Source: Chrysogorgia sp. JL179-B06 (Eukaryota; Cnidaria; Anthozoa; Scleralcyonacea; Chrysogorgiidae). From it: 64,000 bases of DNA. Shown here one piece after another: positions 43,945 to 54,882 of the stretch. A program made the translations under genes and the position numbers. Numbering within the stretch: position 1 is the first letter of the stretch; each line of letters begins with the position of its first letter. The notes beneath the pieces are model-generated. The model worked only from the letters and a program-made list of their open reading frames with translations, was not told where the DNA came from and did not search any database. The stretch covers positions 1 to 64,000 of the forward strand of contig JAYKKM010000377.1 in the NCBI GenBank assembly GCA_035772405.1. Direction: 5' to 3'.

Positions 43945-44330
43945 CCATACGAAAACCTTTACAAAGACACGTTCTAGTTCAACATAAACGGCTTGTACGA
44001 CTGAGAAAGATCCAGCTGAGTCCCTGAGAAGAAGTGCTTCGGGAGTTCCAAATATAAGTTTTATGTTGCCTTCCGATATATTTCTTATCTGATCTGGGCT
44101 GCAATCACTGCCAACGGACGCAGCTGATAATCCTCGCGAAGTTAGGGAAGCGACTTGATCATTCATCAACGCGACAAGTGGAACCGAGCCACAAGACAGA
44201 CAGATCGAGCTTCTTCCACTATTGTGTTTTGCTTGCTTGACATAAAATCGAAGGCGTAAGGGGCAATTTCAAAGGTAAAACTTTTACCAGATCCCGTTGG
44301 GGAAGACATGAAAACATCATCAGATCATCA
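43945..44330 (-). pseudogene. RecQ-like helicase fragment
   Basis: On the minus strand: DDVFMSSPTGSGKSFTFEIA (Walker A, GSGKS), PYAFDFMSSKQNT, then after a frameshift VPLVALMNDQVASLTSRGLS, AASVGSDCS and IKLIFGTPEALL. The order Walker A, 'PL.ALM.DQV..L', 'G.....F.(S/T)PE' is that of RecQ-family SF2 helicases. Only about 130 residues remain and the frame is broken. Such helicase pieces are dispersed in some invertebrate genomes as parts of DNA transposons (Academ elements encode an SF2 helicase), which I suspect here; decayed host-gene copy is the alternative. Confidence 0.65.
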
Positions 44331-44514
44331 CAAATCGCCAATTGCCGCTTCGCGTTATCTGTCCAAATATTGTCCGATTCAAACGGATCACCCAAAACGA
44401 CTTTTTACTTCCTTATAAGGAGTTGAACCTCTATCGCTGCCGCGGCGAGATTATCACCCACGCTTCGCTCGGTACCCTTCGCGACCTCGCTTGCCAGGCA
44501 CACGTCGCAAAAAC

Positions 44515-44975
44515 GACTTACATCTCAACCTCGTTCCCAGGGCATTTTGCCTCCACGGTGGTGGGATCGGCTGGTCACATGACACCCAGAATTTCTGGGT
44601 GTTTTAGATATGATAATTTTTGTGGTCTTTGTTCCATTGCCTTTGTCTACTTTGTTGACCTGAATAATTGAAAAATATTCAATGCTCTTCAGAGTTGTTC
44701 ATGTCAGCATTCGTCGGCATAAAAGCAGCTAAAAAGCTTAATAATCCACCATTATATCCATGGTTATCTCTTACAAAAGGTATGAAGAAGCATATATATC
44801 CAATTTAGCGAAAGCTATCACTTCTAATTTGCTGTAAAATTTGAAAACAGCATTCAGATTTAGATGAATAAATTATACGCGGCTGAATTAATTGCGTTTT
44901 ATGACAAGCCAGGGCCATTTTCGCCGACCTTCCGCTGTGGAGGCAAAATGTCCTGGGTACGAGGTTGACTGGCAT
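44515..44975. mobile_element. Element with CAACCTCGTNCCCAGG inverted ends
   Basis: CAACCTCGTTCCCAGGGCAT TTTGCCTCCAC at the left mirrors GTGGAGGCAAAATGTCCTGG GTACGAGGTTG at the right, about 45 bp. The body of about 370 bp is non-coding. 45000-45640 shows nothing recognised except an ATGAATGA run near 45155. Confidence 0.6.
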
Positions 44976-45809
44976 CTCCCTCAGGCAGCCACCAACTGGG
45001 GAAAACAAAAATTCAAATTCCAGTTTCAACTCCAAACTTAAACAAATTTTAAAGTGACTTTTTATGGTTTTCCGTACATTTTAATGCTTATGATTCTATA
45101 CAGTTTTTACTTACATGTTTTTAATTAGTCTATGACTCATTAATTTATGAATTAATGAATGAATGAATGAATGAATTTATTTGTAATTAATTTATTTGTA
45201 ATTTTTTTCGCTACTGAAAATCGCTTCACGCGAGTAGGCTTCTTGCGAGGTGAGGTCTGCGTTATGAGATATGACGTCACAAACAACCTACCAATTAACG
45301 CACGTCGAAAACTGGCTCGGATATGCAACTCGATAGTACCTCATTTTCTGTTTTCTTATTCTTAACACCTTGTATTCAAGTGTTTTCTGTCTAATCGTCT
45401 TTTGTAAAGACTATTTCACCTCAAATTACTTGTGTACATTCATCGATCAACCACTTGATCCACGCCAAAAGTCGCCCCAGTCTTTCATTAGACTGTTTCC
45501 TGGTAACCGCACTAGAGTTTCGTTGCATTGTGGGAAGAGATAAATCGATGGCGAAAATCTCTCGAGTTGCTGGCTAAACAAGGGATCAGACACTCGTATT
45601 TGGGAGATCGGTATGTTACTGTAGCTGTTCTTCATTTTACGTCAATTAGTACACCATGGTTCTTCGAAACTCTGGCTGATTTGAAGCACCACATGAAAGT
45701 TTAAAGCGAGAAAAAACTGTTTTGCTGGAAGGCCTCTAGGCTGTATTAACACCGTACCCCCTCAAGCTACTTTCACAGTATTACCGTACAGGTATCCTGT
45801 CACAACAAC

Positions 45810-45860
45810 ATGTCGAGTCAGAAGAAGAAAGACACCAAGATGCGAATTCGGGCTTTCCCG
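45810..45860 (+). CDS. CUL3: Cullin-3, exon 1 (start codon)
   Basis: First coding exon of cullin-3, the scaffold that links BTB-domain substrate adaptors to RBX1 in CUL3 ubiquitin ligases. ATG at 45810 in context AACAACATGT opens 17 codons, MSSQKKKDTKMRIRAFP, ending before donor GTAAGC in phase 0. DTKMRIRAFP is the CUL3-specific N-terminal segment; it lies before the first cullin repeat and contributes to BTB binding. The start was chosen because it is the first ATG and the encoded extension has CUL3 length. I see no TATA box; a promoter within about 45440-45800 is inferred from position only. Confidence 0.93.
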
Positions 45861-46299
45861 GTAAGCATACTGTTTTTTTTTATTTAGTTTGGATGTATAT
45901 CTGCAAAGTGTACTTCGTGATTGGTCAATTGATGTAGAATTTCTAGAAATGTTGCCTTTAGTTTTATTTTGTTTTTACTGTTCATATTCATAAGTTTCCC
46001 ATCTTAATAGCAAGTACATATGGCGGTAAGCAATAAATATTACTACGAATTATATATTACGTTTTCGTTATATTATCATCAATTATAAAGTTAAAACTAA
46101 TCAAAGTCTGTTTTGATTATAAAAACAACAGCATCACTGTATATAACAATTGAACTTTATACTGTAGCCTTCCCATTTGACAATAAGCTTAAATTAAGCC
46201 TGGAAATAATTATTTTTGCTGTACCTGTCAGAATGACCAGCACAAATGAATTTGTAACGGACACACAAAAGATTGTACCTGTCACGATACAACTTAGCC

Positions 46300-46540
46300 T
46301 AATGTCTAAAAACTAAGTGTAACATCTCAAAACTTAGTATATTGTCTCTAAACCTAGCGTAATGTCTCAAACTTAGTGCAATGTCTCCAAGCTTAGTGTA
46401 ATGTCTCCAAAGTTATGTAACGTCTCATGGTGTAGCGCAATATCTCCAAACTTAGTGCAATGTCTCCAAACTTAGCATGATGTCTCCAAATTTAGTGCAA
46501 CATCTCAAAACCTAGTGTAATGTCTCTATTCTGAGATTGT
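46300..46540. repeat. Degenerate 19-20 bp repeat (CTTAGTGTAATGTCTCCAAA)
   Basis: About eleven imperfect units in CUL3 intron 1, with variation at most positions. No ORF. Confidence 0.75.
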
Positions 46541-46804
46541 GCAACACGAAATCTAAACGCAGTCCATTCAACACAAAAATGTTTTACTTTCACAAAAAGT
46601 TGAGTATAATCTTCGGACAAAATGAGCATCAGACAAAATGACAGACACAATTAATATTGTAGCTGTCAAATCTCTAGAAATGGGATATTTGTACCGGACT
46701 ATGTCCGTGACCATCCGCTAATATCCAGGTTTGGCTTAAATATAAATTATTTTAACATATATAGCAAAGTGAATAGGTGGTAAACTGCCAAGATTTTTAG
46801 TGAT

Positions 46805-46860
46805 GAAATACTGACATTTCAAGCGGAGCTCTTCATCAGAGTAAGACGAGATGAAATAAA
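46805..46860 (-). ncRNA. Hammerhead ribozyme-like motif, copy 3
   Basis: Minus strand: TTACTCTGATGAAGAGC, TCC, GCTTGAAATGTCAG. The CTGATGA and GAAA boxes are intact. Stem II would be GAGC/GCTT; changing the T to C (a CpG decay product) would give perfect GAGC/GCTC. It lies at the 3' end of the Penelope element, the known location of hammerheads in this retroelement class. Confidence 0.55.
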
Positions 46861-46884
46861 ATGAATAGGGCTTATATATATATG

Positions 46885-47791
46885 CAGGCCTCATTAATAT
46901 TTTTTTGTGCCTGAAAGCAGAATTTAGAAGTTGGAAATGTGCCTGCAAAAATTTTGTGGGCAAAGTGCGAACCATGGGAAACAAGGGTTTGGAAAACTTC
47001 ACGACACTTGCACTCATGGCTTCCGAAAACAAACGCTTTGTGTCAATTTCCAACGGCCAGCTGACAATGGTAGTATGACAAGTAGATTTCAAAATCTTTG
47101 TGACAAAACACTTGCAATTAAATTCTCAAACTCGTTAAAACTCCTCGTGCGTTAAAAGGTTCACTCGTTTTCGGCTCGCCTTTTCAAAAGACACTCGATC
47201 TCACTTTGATATCCCAGAAAAGTTCTCCGTCTCGTATTTGAAATATAACTTCCAAACATCACACATCAGAAAAATTCAAATTGAATTGGATGTAGTCTGG
47301 CCACCACGACTTGGAACTTAAATGGCTGCTGAAACTGTCATTCTTCATGGTCATTAAGTTAGGTCTCAAGCGAGTAAATCGAAGTGGGGAAAGTTGCCGC
47401 AAACGATATTATTTGTTCGTTGTCTATGAGCGTACCTTAGTTTGCACGCGATGCGATCAATCATTTCTTTTTATTTCCGTGACAGGCTTTTCAACGAAAA
47501 ACTTGCATTGCATGCAATAAAACCTGAAAAATCTTATATCGCGACATGCTCCTGACAAAAAATATTATTTTGAAAACGTATATACGTCATGTAAAAACAG
47601 CTAATGAACTAAAAAATAATATCTCTGTGCCTGCACAAACTTTCTGAATTATAAATAGTGCCTGCGAACGTCATACTTTGTAAACACAGTTTTAATAATT
47701 AGCTAAAAATCAGCAAACAATTTGTGCCTGCACAAATTGAAAATGTGCCTGCGAGCGGCGCTCGCACGCTCGCGCACTTTAATGAGGCCTG
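46885..47791. mobile_element. hAT-type insertion with 8-bp TSD TATATATG
   Basis: A 907-bp element starting CAGGCCTCATTAA and ending TTTAATGAGGCCTG, flanked on both sides by TATATATG (46877-46884, 47792-47799). Terminal CAG/CTG and an 8-bp duplication are hAT features. Several GTGCCTGC words and a GCGAGCGGCGCTCGC dyad lie near the right end. No transposase ORF, so non-autonomous. Confidence 0.8.
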
Positions 47792-49373
47792 TATATATGC
47801 CAAAAGGGTGTCACAAGTAGAAAGTAGCCAATCAAATGCACAGGAGATAAACAAACTAATAATTAATGAGATGCGAAAAGTTAAATCATTTGCTATTTTT
47901 ATAGTCGATCAGCAAACAGACTGAGGGGGAGGGAGAAATGACCGGTCCAATATTCAAGGGGATTAGGCGATAGTAAAGCAGTAAGAAACAAAAAAATTGA
48001 AAGGAATGAAAGTGCATAAGCTAATAATAAAAAAGTTCTAAGCAAACTAATATAACAAAAAACTTGTAGGAAATTAAATAAAAGAAAAACGTTTGTCAAG
48101 ACCAAGAGGATGTGTGGTGCCAAGTTTAAAAATGAGACGCTTCTCTTGCCGTTTGCGGTTATCGTTACCACTTGAGATGGGAAGGATGACACAGACTTTC
48201 ATGTCTGAAACCAAATGGTTAGAGCTTGAGGTTGATGGTATTTGAGGCAGATGGTTAGAGCTTGAGGTTGATGGTGCATGAGGAAGAGGAAGGCCAAGGA
48301 TGACATGGAGCCAGGTAGTGGAGAGGGATATGAGAGAGAGTGGGCTGAAGAGGGAAGATGCACATGATCGTGGAAAGTGGAGGAAACTGTATCGTGGGGA
48401 ACCACCGGCCAACCCCTGCGTAAGCGGGGAAAACGGCCGTAAAATGTCTGTTGTTTGTTGTTGTTGAAATGGCGGGCTACAGGTTTGTCAACATCATTGT
48501 TCCTCATGGAACGAAGATGTTCAGCAAACCTGTCTGAAAGGTGTTGCCCAGTTTCACCGATTTTAGGGCATTTATCGCAAGAAATACAATAAATGATGTT
48601 GGTAGACGTGCACGATAAAGTATGACGGATTGTGTGGTCGAATTTGGGGGCAGTAATAACTGTGGGGGATTGAGAAATGGGCATGTGTTGCAGCGGGAAC
48701 GGCCGCAAGAAAATGTTCCCGCTGGTGCTGAGGTATTTTGTTTAAGGGCACTGTGTACTAAGGAATCACAAATGTTTTTATTACGGCGAAAAGATACCAA
48801 AGGGTTATTGGTGAAAATGGCTGACGTCTCAGGATCATCTTGAAAATTCAGATTAACAGTTAGATAATGATAAGAGAATGAAATTGTCTGATTATTAATA
48901 AGCTAAAATTGACAAAATATGAGAATGGTGTATAATTCAGGAATAAAAACTAGAAATATGTGTCTGAATAAATTAATTTTAGCCATATATAAATATAGTC
49001 CCATTTGGAAAATTCGAAATGTTTTTCAGTGAACATAAAGAAAGTAAAATGGAAAGTAAAATAAATAAAATAGATGGAGTAAAAAAAAGAAAGAATGGTG
49101 CAACCTGAATTCGATTCAATTCAGTATATAAAGCTTGATCTAACCTTGTTTATTTGTTTTTTTTTGCTGCCTTTGCAAACTGAATGATATGTATACAATA
49201 TGAAGCTGTGTCAACAAGCTCAAATTGCTCCATGAAAAGCTAAAGTAATTTATTAATTTATATATACAGTATACATGTATTGTATATATAATTTCAGAAA
49301 AGTTTGTAATACTAAGCTTGTACATCAGGGTGATAGCTTCACTGATGATTCAATATATTTATAAAACTCCGCA

Positions 49374-49493
49374 GAATCTCCTGTAGAAGACGTCGTAGTC
49401 GTCAGAGACGGTGAAGAGTTACAGGTACACGAACACCGAACTGATCCAAGTGCAGAAAATGATCGTAGAGAAAAGCGCAAGGTCGATCGATAA
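49374..49493 (+). other. Unexplained short open stretch after an acceptor-like site
   Basis: After AACTCCGCAG, about 38 codons are open to a TAA: SPVEDVVVVRDGEELQVHEH then RTDPSAENDRREKRKVDR. The charged composition looks more protein-like than its neighbours. It has no recognised homologue and is not needed for CUL3, whose exons 1 and 2 join in phase. It could be the tail of a transposon ORF or chance. The rest of 48850-50400 shows nothing recognised. Confidence 0.25.
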
Positions 49494-50405
49494 AACGTAA
49501 ATACGAACTTGAAAAACGTCGTTGATGTTTTTAGTTTATTTAATTCAGAGTCTGACTTAATTCAGGGTCTGAGAATATTTTCCACTATCCAGTTGTGGTG
49601 ATCTATCCACTGGCATGCAAGTTAATATTTAATATTGTATTAAACATCATATTTGGTCTTGCAGCTTAATAGATGATGACTGGGCTAGATATGAAGTACA
49701 GTCTGTGACTGTAACAGTCACACAGACGAATAGGTTGGATACTGAAAATCACGGTAACTAGTATCCAGAAGTGGGATACTGGATTCTCAGGAGGGATACT
49801 AGAACTTTGAACCCTGGTATCCCTGTGGGATACTGAAAAAAAATAAATTTCAGACACTGTACATAATATACCTTGAACTGGTTTAACCCTCGTTAAGTCA
49901 GCAAAATCCCTCTCAGATACTTAGGCAAGGTCCCAAAATGTAGACGTGTGGCGAATCGCACACCTAAAATTTCGCCGATACAGCAGTGTCCCTTTCCAGA
50001 CATTGCGTGCATCTCTTACAGCAGGCTTGTAATTTGCTTTGACATAGAATTTGAATTGTTTCCATTCGGAAAAACACTTCTGCAACTGAAACCCTGATTC
50101 AGCAAGGGGTTAAGCTGAAATGGTGGCGAAACTTCTCAATTTCTTCCACGTCGTACTCCCGTTTATCTAATGTCTTGAAACAGTGCAATTAAAAGGAGGT
50201 TTCTGTCTTGCTTACCGCAATCTTTGTAAGATCACAAGGCTGAGCTCCTGTGGGAGCAAGGTCAGCGAAAGCCCTGTAATAGTAGTTCTGTGTCTTTTGC
50301 AATAGTTTCCTTTAGTGTTAGTAACACAGCAACACTGTGAGAATGTTGTATAATGTTGTTAATGGTACAATACAAAAATAATTATGTGTCAATTTTGTTG
50401 TTTAG

Positions 50406-50515
50406 ATGACTATGGATGAGAAGTATGTTGAAGGAATTTGGAGCTTACTGAAAAATGCAATCCAAGAAATTCAGAAGAAAAATAACAGTGGTCTGAGTTT
50501 TGAAGAACTGTATAG
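50406..50515 (+). CDS. CUL3: Cullin-3, exon 2
   Basis: A 110-bp exon after TTTTGTTGTTTAG, ending TATAG before GTATGT. It encodes [20 protein letters not shown] then [17 protein letters not shown], with the last Arg codon completed by the next exon. It is near identical to vertebrate CUL3 ([40 protein letters not shown]). This is the first helical part of cullin repeat 1, which with the N-terminal extension forms the BTB-docking face. Intron 1 (4.5 kb) holds a Penelope element and a hAT-type insertion; intron 2 is about 10.8 kb. Confidence 0.96.
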
Positions 50516-50859
50516 GTATGTACTGCGGCATAGACTGAGTCAGCATGTGTAACAAACTCATCAGAAATTACTTTTCAAGGAAAATAAGAGAACTACTGTA
50601 TATATAAGGGTCATGAAATGACCCACGAAAACGAAGCACGCTACGTATGCTGACGACAGTGCACGTGCTTCAATTTGATCTGTGCGCGTGCGTGCAGTAA
50701 TTAACTTGGAGTAAAGCTCGAACTGTACTCGCTGTAGACATATGCGCTATGATTTTGCTCCGAACAATCCATGTTATCCTTTTTGTTTGGTTGGCGGGAT
50801 TCGTCATACACCGCAACGAATCAACTTCGATCACCTTATTTTTCTCAAACACGTCGTTT

Positions 50860-51090
50860 GATATTTGAGCATTGATATTTTAAGTAGTTTTAAGTCAGCA
50901 CTTAAGACTTTTCTTTTTTAAAATTAATAGTTTTTGCTTCATAGTGGTAATATATGTAGTAGGCTTTATCTTATAATGAAACTGTAATTAGTCATATAAG
51001 TAACATTAAGAATATATTGTTGTAAGAGCATTGAGACTATTGTATAATGCTCCTAATACGTCTTTATTATTATTATTATAATTATGAAAT
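50860..51090 (+). mobile_element. LINE 3' tail
   Basis: Degraded 'F.S.LKTFLF'-like frame (TTTAAGTCAGCACTTAAGAC) followed by an A/T-rich UTR ending in (ATT)n at 51062-51085. This is the usual 3' end of the CR1-like LINEs in this window. Confidence 0.45.
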
Positions 51091-51390
51091 CATAGAACGG
51101 ATAAACTAGCACCCAGTCCTCTCGATGTGTCAGGAAATGGCCAATCAGCTTATCGCTAGTCTTTGTGTCAATCGACCTGTGTAAATAGCAAGCATTTCAT
51201 GCTAACTCCTGCTAGCGTAAACACAACATCGACATGCCGTTAAAATGAAGAAAGTACGAAGCAAGTTTCACATTAAAGGTTGTAGACTTTTCTGAAAAGT
51301 CAAACAACTCTGCTGCTGGACGTAAGTATGGTGTTAATGAAAAGCTCATTCAAGACTGGCGAAAACAACAAGATAAAATCCAGAAGTTAC

Positions 51391-52177
51391 CAGTGGCGGC
51401 ACGGTGTGGGCCCTGGTGTGAGAAATTTTTTTTTAAGGTCTCTGAAATGGCATTATCTGCATTTTGGGAGCACTTTTGAGTAAAATCTAAAGATCACAAA
51501 TCACTTTTTTTGTAGTGTATCCATTATTTTTAAGAACATATTATTAATAATAGCACCATTAATAAAAATACCGTGCAGTCTGTTAATAGTTTGGGCTTGG
51601 ATGGGACGACGGGCCCCCTCGGCCCATGGGCCCTTGTGCGGCACACCATTTGCACACCCATAGTGCCACTATGTTTAGTGTTAACAATTCAATATAATTA
51701 TAATCTATGCAGTAATAACACTGACTACGCCTTACAAAAACCCAATACAAATTTTATGAAGAAAAGTATTGCTTATTCTGGTGCTAGTCTGTTGAATAAT
51801 CTACCAAAAGATACTAAAACAAATAAATGCTCACTAAAGCAGTTCAAGGCTATTCTCTCTGGCAACTAAGTTTAAGTATTTAGTTAATGGTTTTGTAGTT
51901 TTAAATAGATTTTAGTTAAGTGTATGTACATTATCATCGGGACACTTGTTTATTTATTTTTATCTGTTGTATATTATGTATATTTTAGTTAAGTGTTTGT
52001 ACATTATCATCGGGACACTTGTTTATTTATTTTTATCTGTTGTATATTATGTATATCCTGTATATCCTGTAATTATTATATAATGTATTATTAGTACAAA
52101 CGGCCCCTTGGAAACCAGATGCCTACGCGCTCTGAAGGGCTACCGTTTTTAAATAAGTTTAAATACAAATACCACTG
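51391..52177. mobile_element. hAT-type insertion inside pogo transposase
   Basis: Begins CAGTGGCGGCACGG and ends ACCACTG. The flanks are GAAGTTAC (51383-51390) and CAAGTTAC (52178-52185), an 8-bp duplication with one mismatch, and removing the element rejoins the transposase codons for QKLPRTK. The left 110 bp (GAAATGGCATTATCTGCATTTTGGG) is related to 57450-57610 and weakly to 27573-27875. It carries a CR1-like LINE tail. Confidence 0.85.
51690..52080 (+). pseudogene. CR1-like LINE C-terminus and 3'UTR within the hAT-type element
   Basis: Encodes NNTDYALQKPNTNFMKKSIA, YSGASLLNNLPKDTKTNKCS and LKQFKAILSGN, the typical end of CR1-like pol proteins (GA.LWN.LP...K....L..FK). The UTR holds a direct repeat of about 73 bp (TTTTAGTTAAGTGTNTGTAC ... 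TTGTATATTATGTATA) at about 51908-52055. Confidence 0.75.
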
Positions 52178-54344
52178 CAAGTTACCAAGGACAAAATGCG
52201 CTGATCGTGGATCGAATTGCCACTGGCCGAAACTCGAAGAACAGCTAGCCAAGTGGATAGATGATAACAGGTGTTCGGGTTATGTCATTACCAGAAACCA
52301 AATAAGGTTACAAGCCAAAGCATTGGCCAAAAAAAACAAGATCGTCGACTTCACAGGAAACAAAAGCTGGTGCAGTCGATTCATGACAAGGCACAAGCTT
52401 GTGCTTCGACAGAAGACGAAGATTTCGCAAAAACTTCCCGCAGACCTTGAACATAAAATAACACAATTTCAGTCGTTTGTTATTAATCTTCGAAAACGGA
52501 ATGACTACGATCTGAAGCTGATTGGAAACATGGATGAGACACCAACGTGGTTCGATATGCCATCATCAAAAACAGTCAACAAAGCGGGTGCCAAAACTGT
52601 TTACGTGAGGACAAGCGGACACGAAAAGGTGCGATTTGCATCGGGTTTTGCATTTCAACAGGGTAATTCTTTCAGAAATTATTTAACGACAAAATCTGTT
52701 ATCAATAGAAGCCCTGATATAAAAAAAAACAACCAATAAAATTAAATATATTACAATATTTTAAAAACTAGAATAATAAAAAATTATTTAGTGTTAAAAC
52801 TATTAAAAAATTATTTAGTATTAGAACTATTATTTAGTATTAAAACTATTAAACACTGTACAAGCATGATAATAAAAAGACTTTTTCGCTGACTCAGTCC
52901 TCACTTTAGGTAAGTGGAGCAAATTACTTTGTCTTGTTTTACGTTGAACAATATCTTTGTTAAAAATAAAGTAGTTCTTAAAAAATTGTGGTACATGTGG
53001 GCATTCATGGTTGATGGAACTAAACTGAAACCAATGGTTATTTCTAAGCGGAAACCATGCCAAAAGATAAATTCCCTCCTGGTATTGTGGTCCATGTCCA
53101 CCCAAAAGGATGGATGGATGAAGAATGGATGAAACTTTGGAATGACAAAGTTTGGCGCACACGACCTGGCGCGTTATCAAAAACCAGATGGCCATTTGAC
53201 CGATGGAGTCAAACGCAAACTGCATGACGAAAATACAGACTTGTCCGTTATTCCTGGTGGTCTAACAAGTGTGGTACAGCCCCTAGATGTCTGCCTCAAT
53301 AAACCATTTAAAGACAGACTTCGAAAAATGGAATTTGTGGATGGCCAGAGCAGAGCAAGATCTCACGTCGACTGGAAATTTGAAACGTGCATCGTTGGCA
53401 ACCGTTTCACAGTTGGGTGTTAGACGCATGGAGTGAAATCAAGCATGAAAGTGTCATATACTCTTTTAAGAAGTGCGGGATTTCAAACCAAATGGATGGT
53501 ACAGAAGATGACATGCTGTGGGAAGATTCTAAAGATGAAGAAACAGAAATTGATGAAGTGGCGGCTGACTACCCTTTCGACGACCGCATCAACCACGACC
53601 AATTACCAAACCACTTTGCGGCTGACTCGAGTCTGTCAAAAGACTCAGTTTAATATGAAATATTTATTAGGGCATATAAGAATATTTGTATTGTCTTTGC
53701 ATTGATCGAGTAACTTGAAGATCAATGGCTCAATTATTTGCCACTAAAAAGTTTAATATATATGTATTGAAATACCAATATCATAAATAGTACTATGCAC
53801 TGTTAAAAAAATCTTTTTTGGTAACTGGTAGTACCGTATCAGTGAGCAGTATATTTTAAATTTCTGCTTCTCGTATATACCATATATTGAAAATCTCGCT
53901 GTTACTACAGTATGTTTTTACACATCAAACTTGTTGGATTTTGTCTGACAAGCTCAAGTTCGATGCTAATGGTTTTTAGGCCGTGAATTTGTGTGGCTCA
54001 GTATTAATAGACCTCGCTCTCCAGCATCAGGTGTTTCTGAATGTAGGGCTGTATTTTGTCTTAAACCCTTTAGGCTTGTACTCCGCTGGCCCTGCACTGT
54101 GTTTACAAAACTTGAATTTATAGCGGCTCAAACGATGCAATTATTTTACTTCGGGTTGTTTTACTTTTTTGGGGTATTTTTCACGTTTTTGCTCTCTTTT
54201 TTCTGTTGTTTTTTTCGATTTTTTTACTCAACATTTTCACTTCGGTTGGACTCTTGTTGCATTTCCTTTGAACTTATCCTTTCGTTTCCCTTTTTGTTGT
54301 TATTGTCCATATTGTCCGTTGATAAATACGGAATACTCGCCTAA

Positions 54345-54830
54345 GAAATGTAATGTAATGACACATTTATATAGCGCTGCATATACACTAACTGTTCTAT
54401 GGCGCTTTACAGTTTTACAATAAAAAAATGTAACTAACAAACTAATCTATCCAAAATCACAAAAAAAGTTTGTCTAAAAAGATAGGTCTTCAAACTTTTT
54501 TAAAAAATATCAAGGGAACTACTTTTCCTTAATTCCATGGGCAGAGCATTCCATAACTTTGGAGCCACCACTGAGAATGCTCTGTCACCATAAGTCTTTT
54601 GATTTGGCCTGGGAACCGTAAGAAGGCATTGGTTCGATGACCTAAGATTACGACGATAGGACAATAGGCTTGCAATAAATTGATAATGTAAAACGGAGCT
54701 AAGTTATTAAGGGACTTGAAAACTAATAATAATATCTTAAAAATAATACGCTGCTCCACTGGCAACCAGTGGAACTTAGAGTTCTTCGTAACAAGACGAA
54801 GAATACACAGCTTGAAAGAATACACAGCTT
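54345..54830 (-). pseudogene. LINE reverse-transcriptase C-terminus and tail
   Basis: Minus strand: FHWLPVEQRIIFKILLLVFK, SLNNLAPFYIINLL, and, near the end, an AP.LWN.LP-like stretch (SYGMLCPWN), the conserved C-terminal tail of CR1/L2-like LINEs. Downstream on the same strand is the CTGTAAAGCGCCATAGAAC ... GCGCTATATAAATGTG end. 53656-54345 shows nothing recognised. Confidence 0.75.
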
Positions 54831-54882
54831 GGAAGAATACACAGCTTGGAAGAATACACAGCTTGGAAGAATACACAGCTTT
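54785..54882. repeat. 17-bp tandem repeat (GAATACACAGCTTGGAA)
   Basis: Five units at the upstream edge of the minus-strand LINE fragment. Confidence 0.8.

Larger units (their letters stand above)
46740..48850 (-). mobile_element. Penelope-like element, 3' portion with GIY-YIG region
   Basis: Minus strand from about 48850. Two overlapping frames (joined by a frameshift near 48600-48700) encode FTNNPLVSFRRNKNICDSLV, GTFSCGRSRCNTCPF, TIRHTLSCTSTNIIYCISCD, KCPKIGETGQHLSDRFAEHL and RSMRNND. This is the C-terminal part of a Penelope-type polyprotein: the Cys-rich GRSRCxTC motif, then the GIY-YIG endonuclease (usual IYIGETGRRL shortened here to IGETGQHL, so the second catalytic Tyr is missing). A 3' untranslated stretch and a hammerhead-like motif at 46805-46860 follow. 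A 907-bp hAT-type insertion cuts the 3' part. Confidence 0.75.
51245..53655 (+). pseudogene. pogo/Tigger-like transposase, interrupted and decayed
   Basis: N-terminal HTH region (51276-51390): VVDFSEKSNNSAAGRKYGVN, EKLIQDWRKQQDKIQKL. After the 787-bp insertion: PRTKCADRGSNCHWPKLEEQ, LAKWIDDNR and NKSWCSRFMTRHKL (CENP-B-type DNA binding), then IGNMDETPTWFDMP with the first catalytic Asp. After a further interruption (about 52640-52990): DGTKLKPMVI, VHPKGWMDEEWM, VIPGGLTSVVQPLDVCLNKP with the third catalytic Asp, then VLDAWSEIKHESVIYSFKKC and an acidic tail. The segment expected to hold the second Asp (usually WDSFRAH) is missing and several frameshifts are present, so it is inactive. Confidence 0.85.

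Noticed and set aside
48199..48800. Host GIY-YIG endonuclease gene
   Set aside because: The Cys-rich GRSRCxTC plus GIY-YIG order, the frameshift and the hammerhead at the 3' end fit a Penelope-like retroelement.
52119..52739. Host CENP-B-like / jerky-type gene
   Set aside because: The frame is interrupted by transposon insertions and frameshifts and lacks the segment with the second catalytic Asp; it is a decayed pogo transposase.
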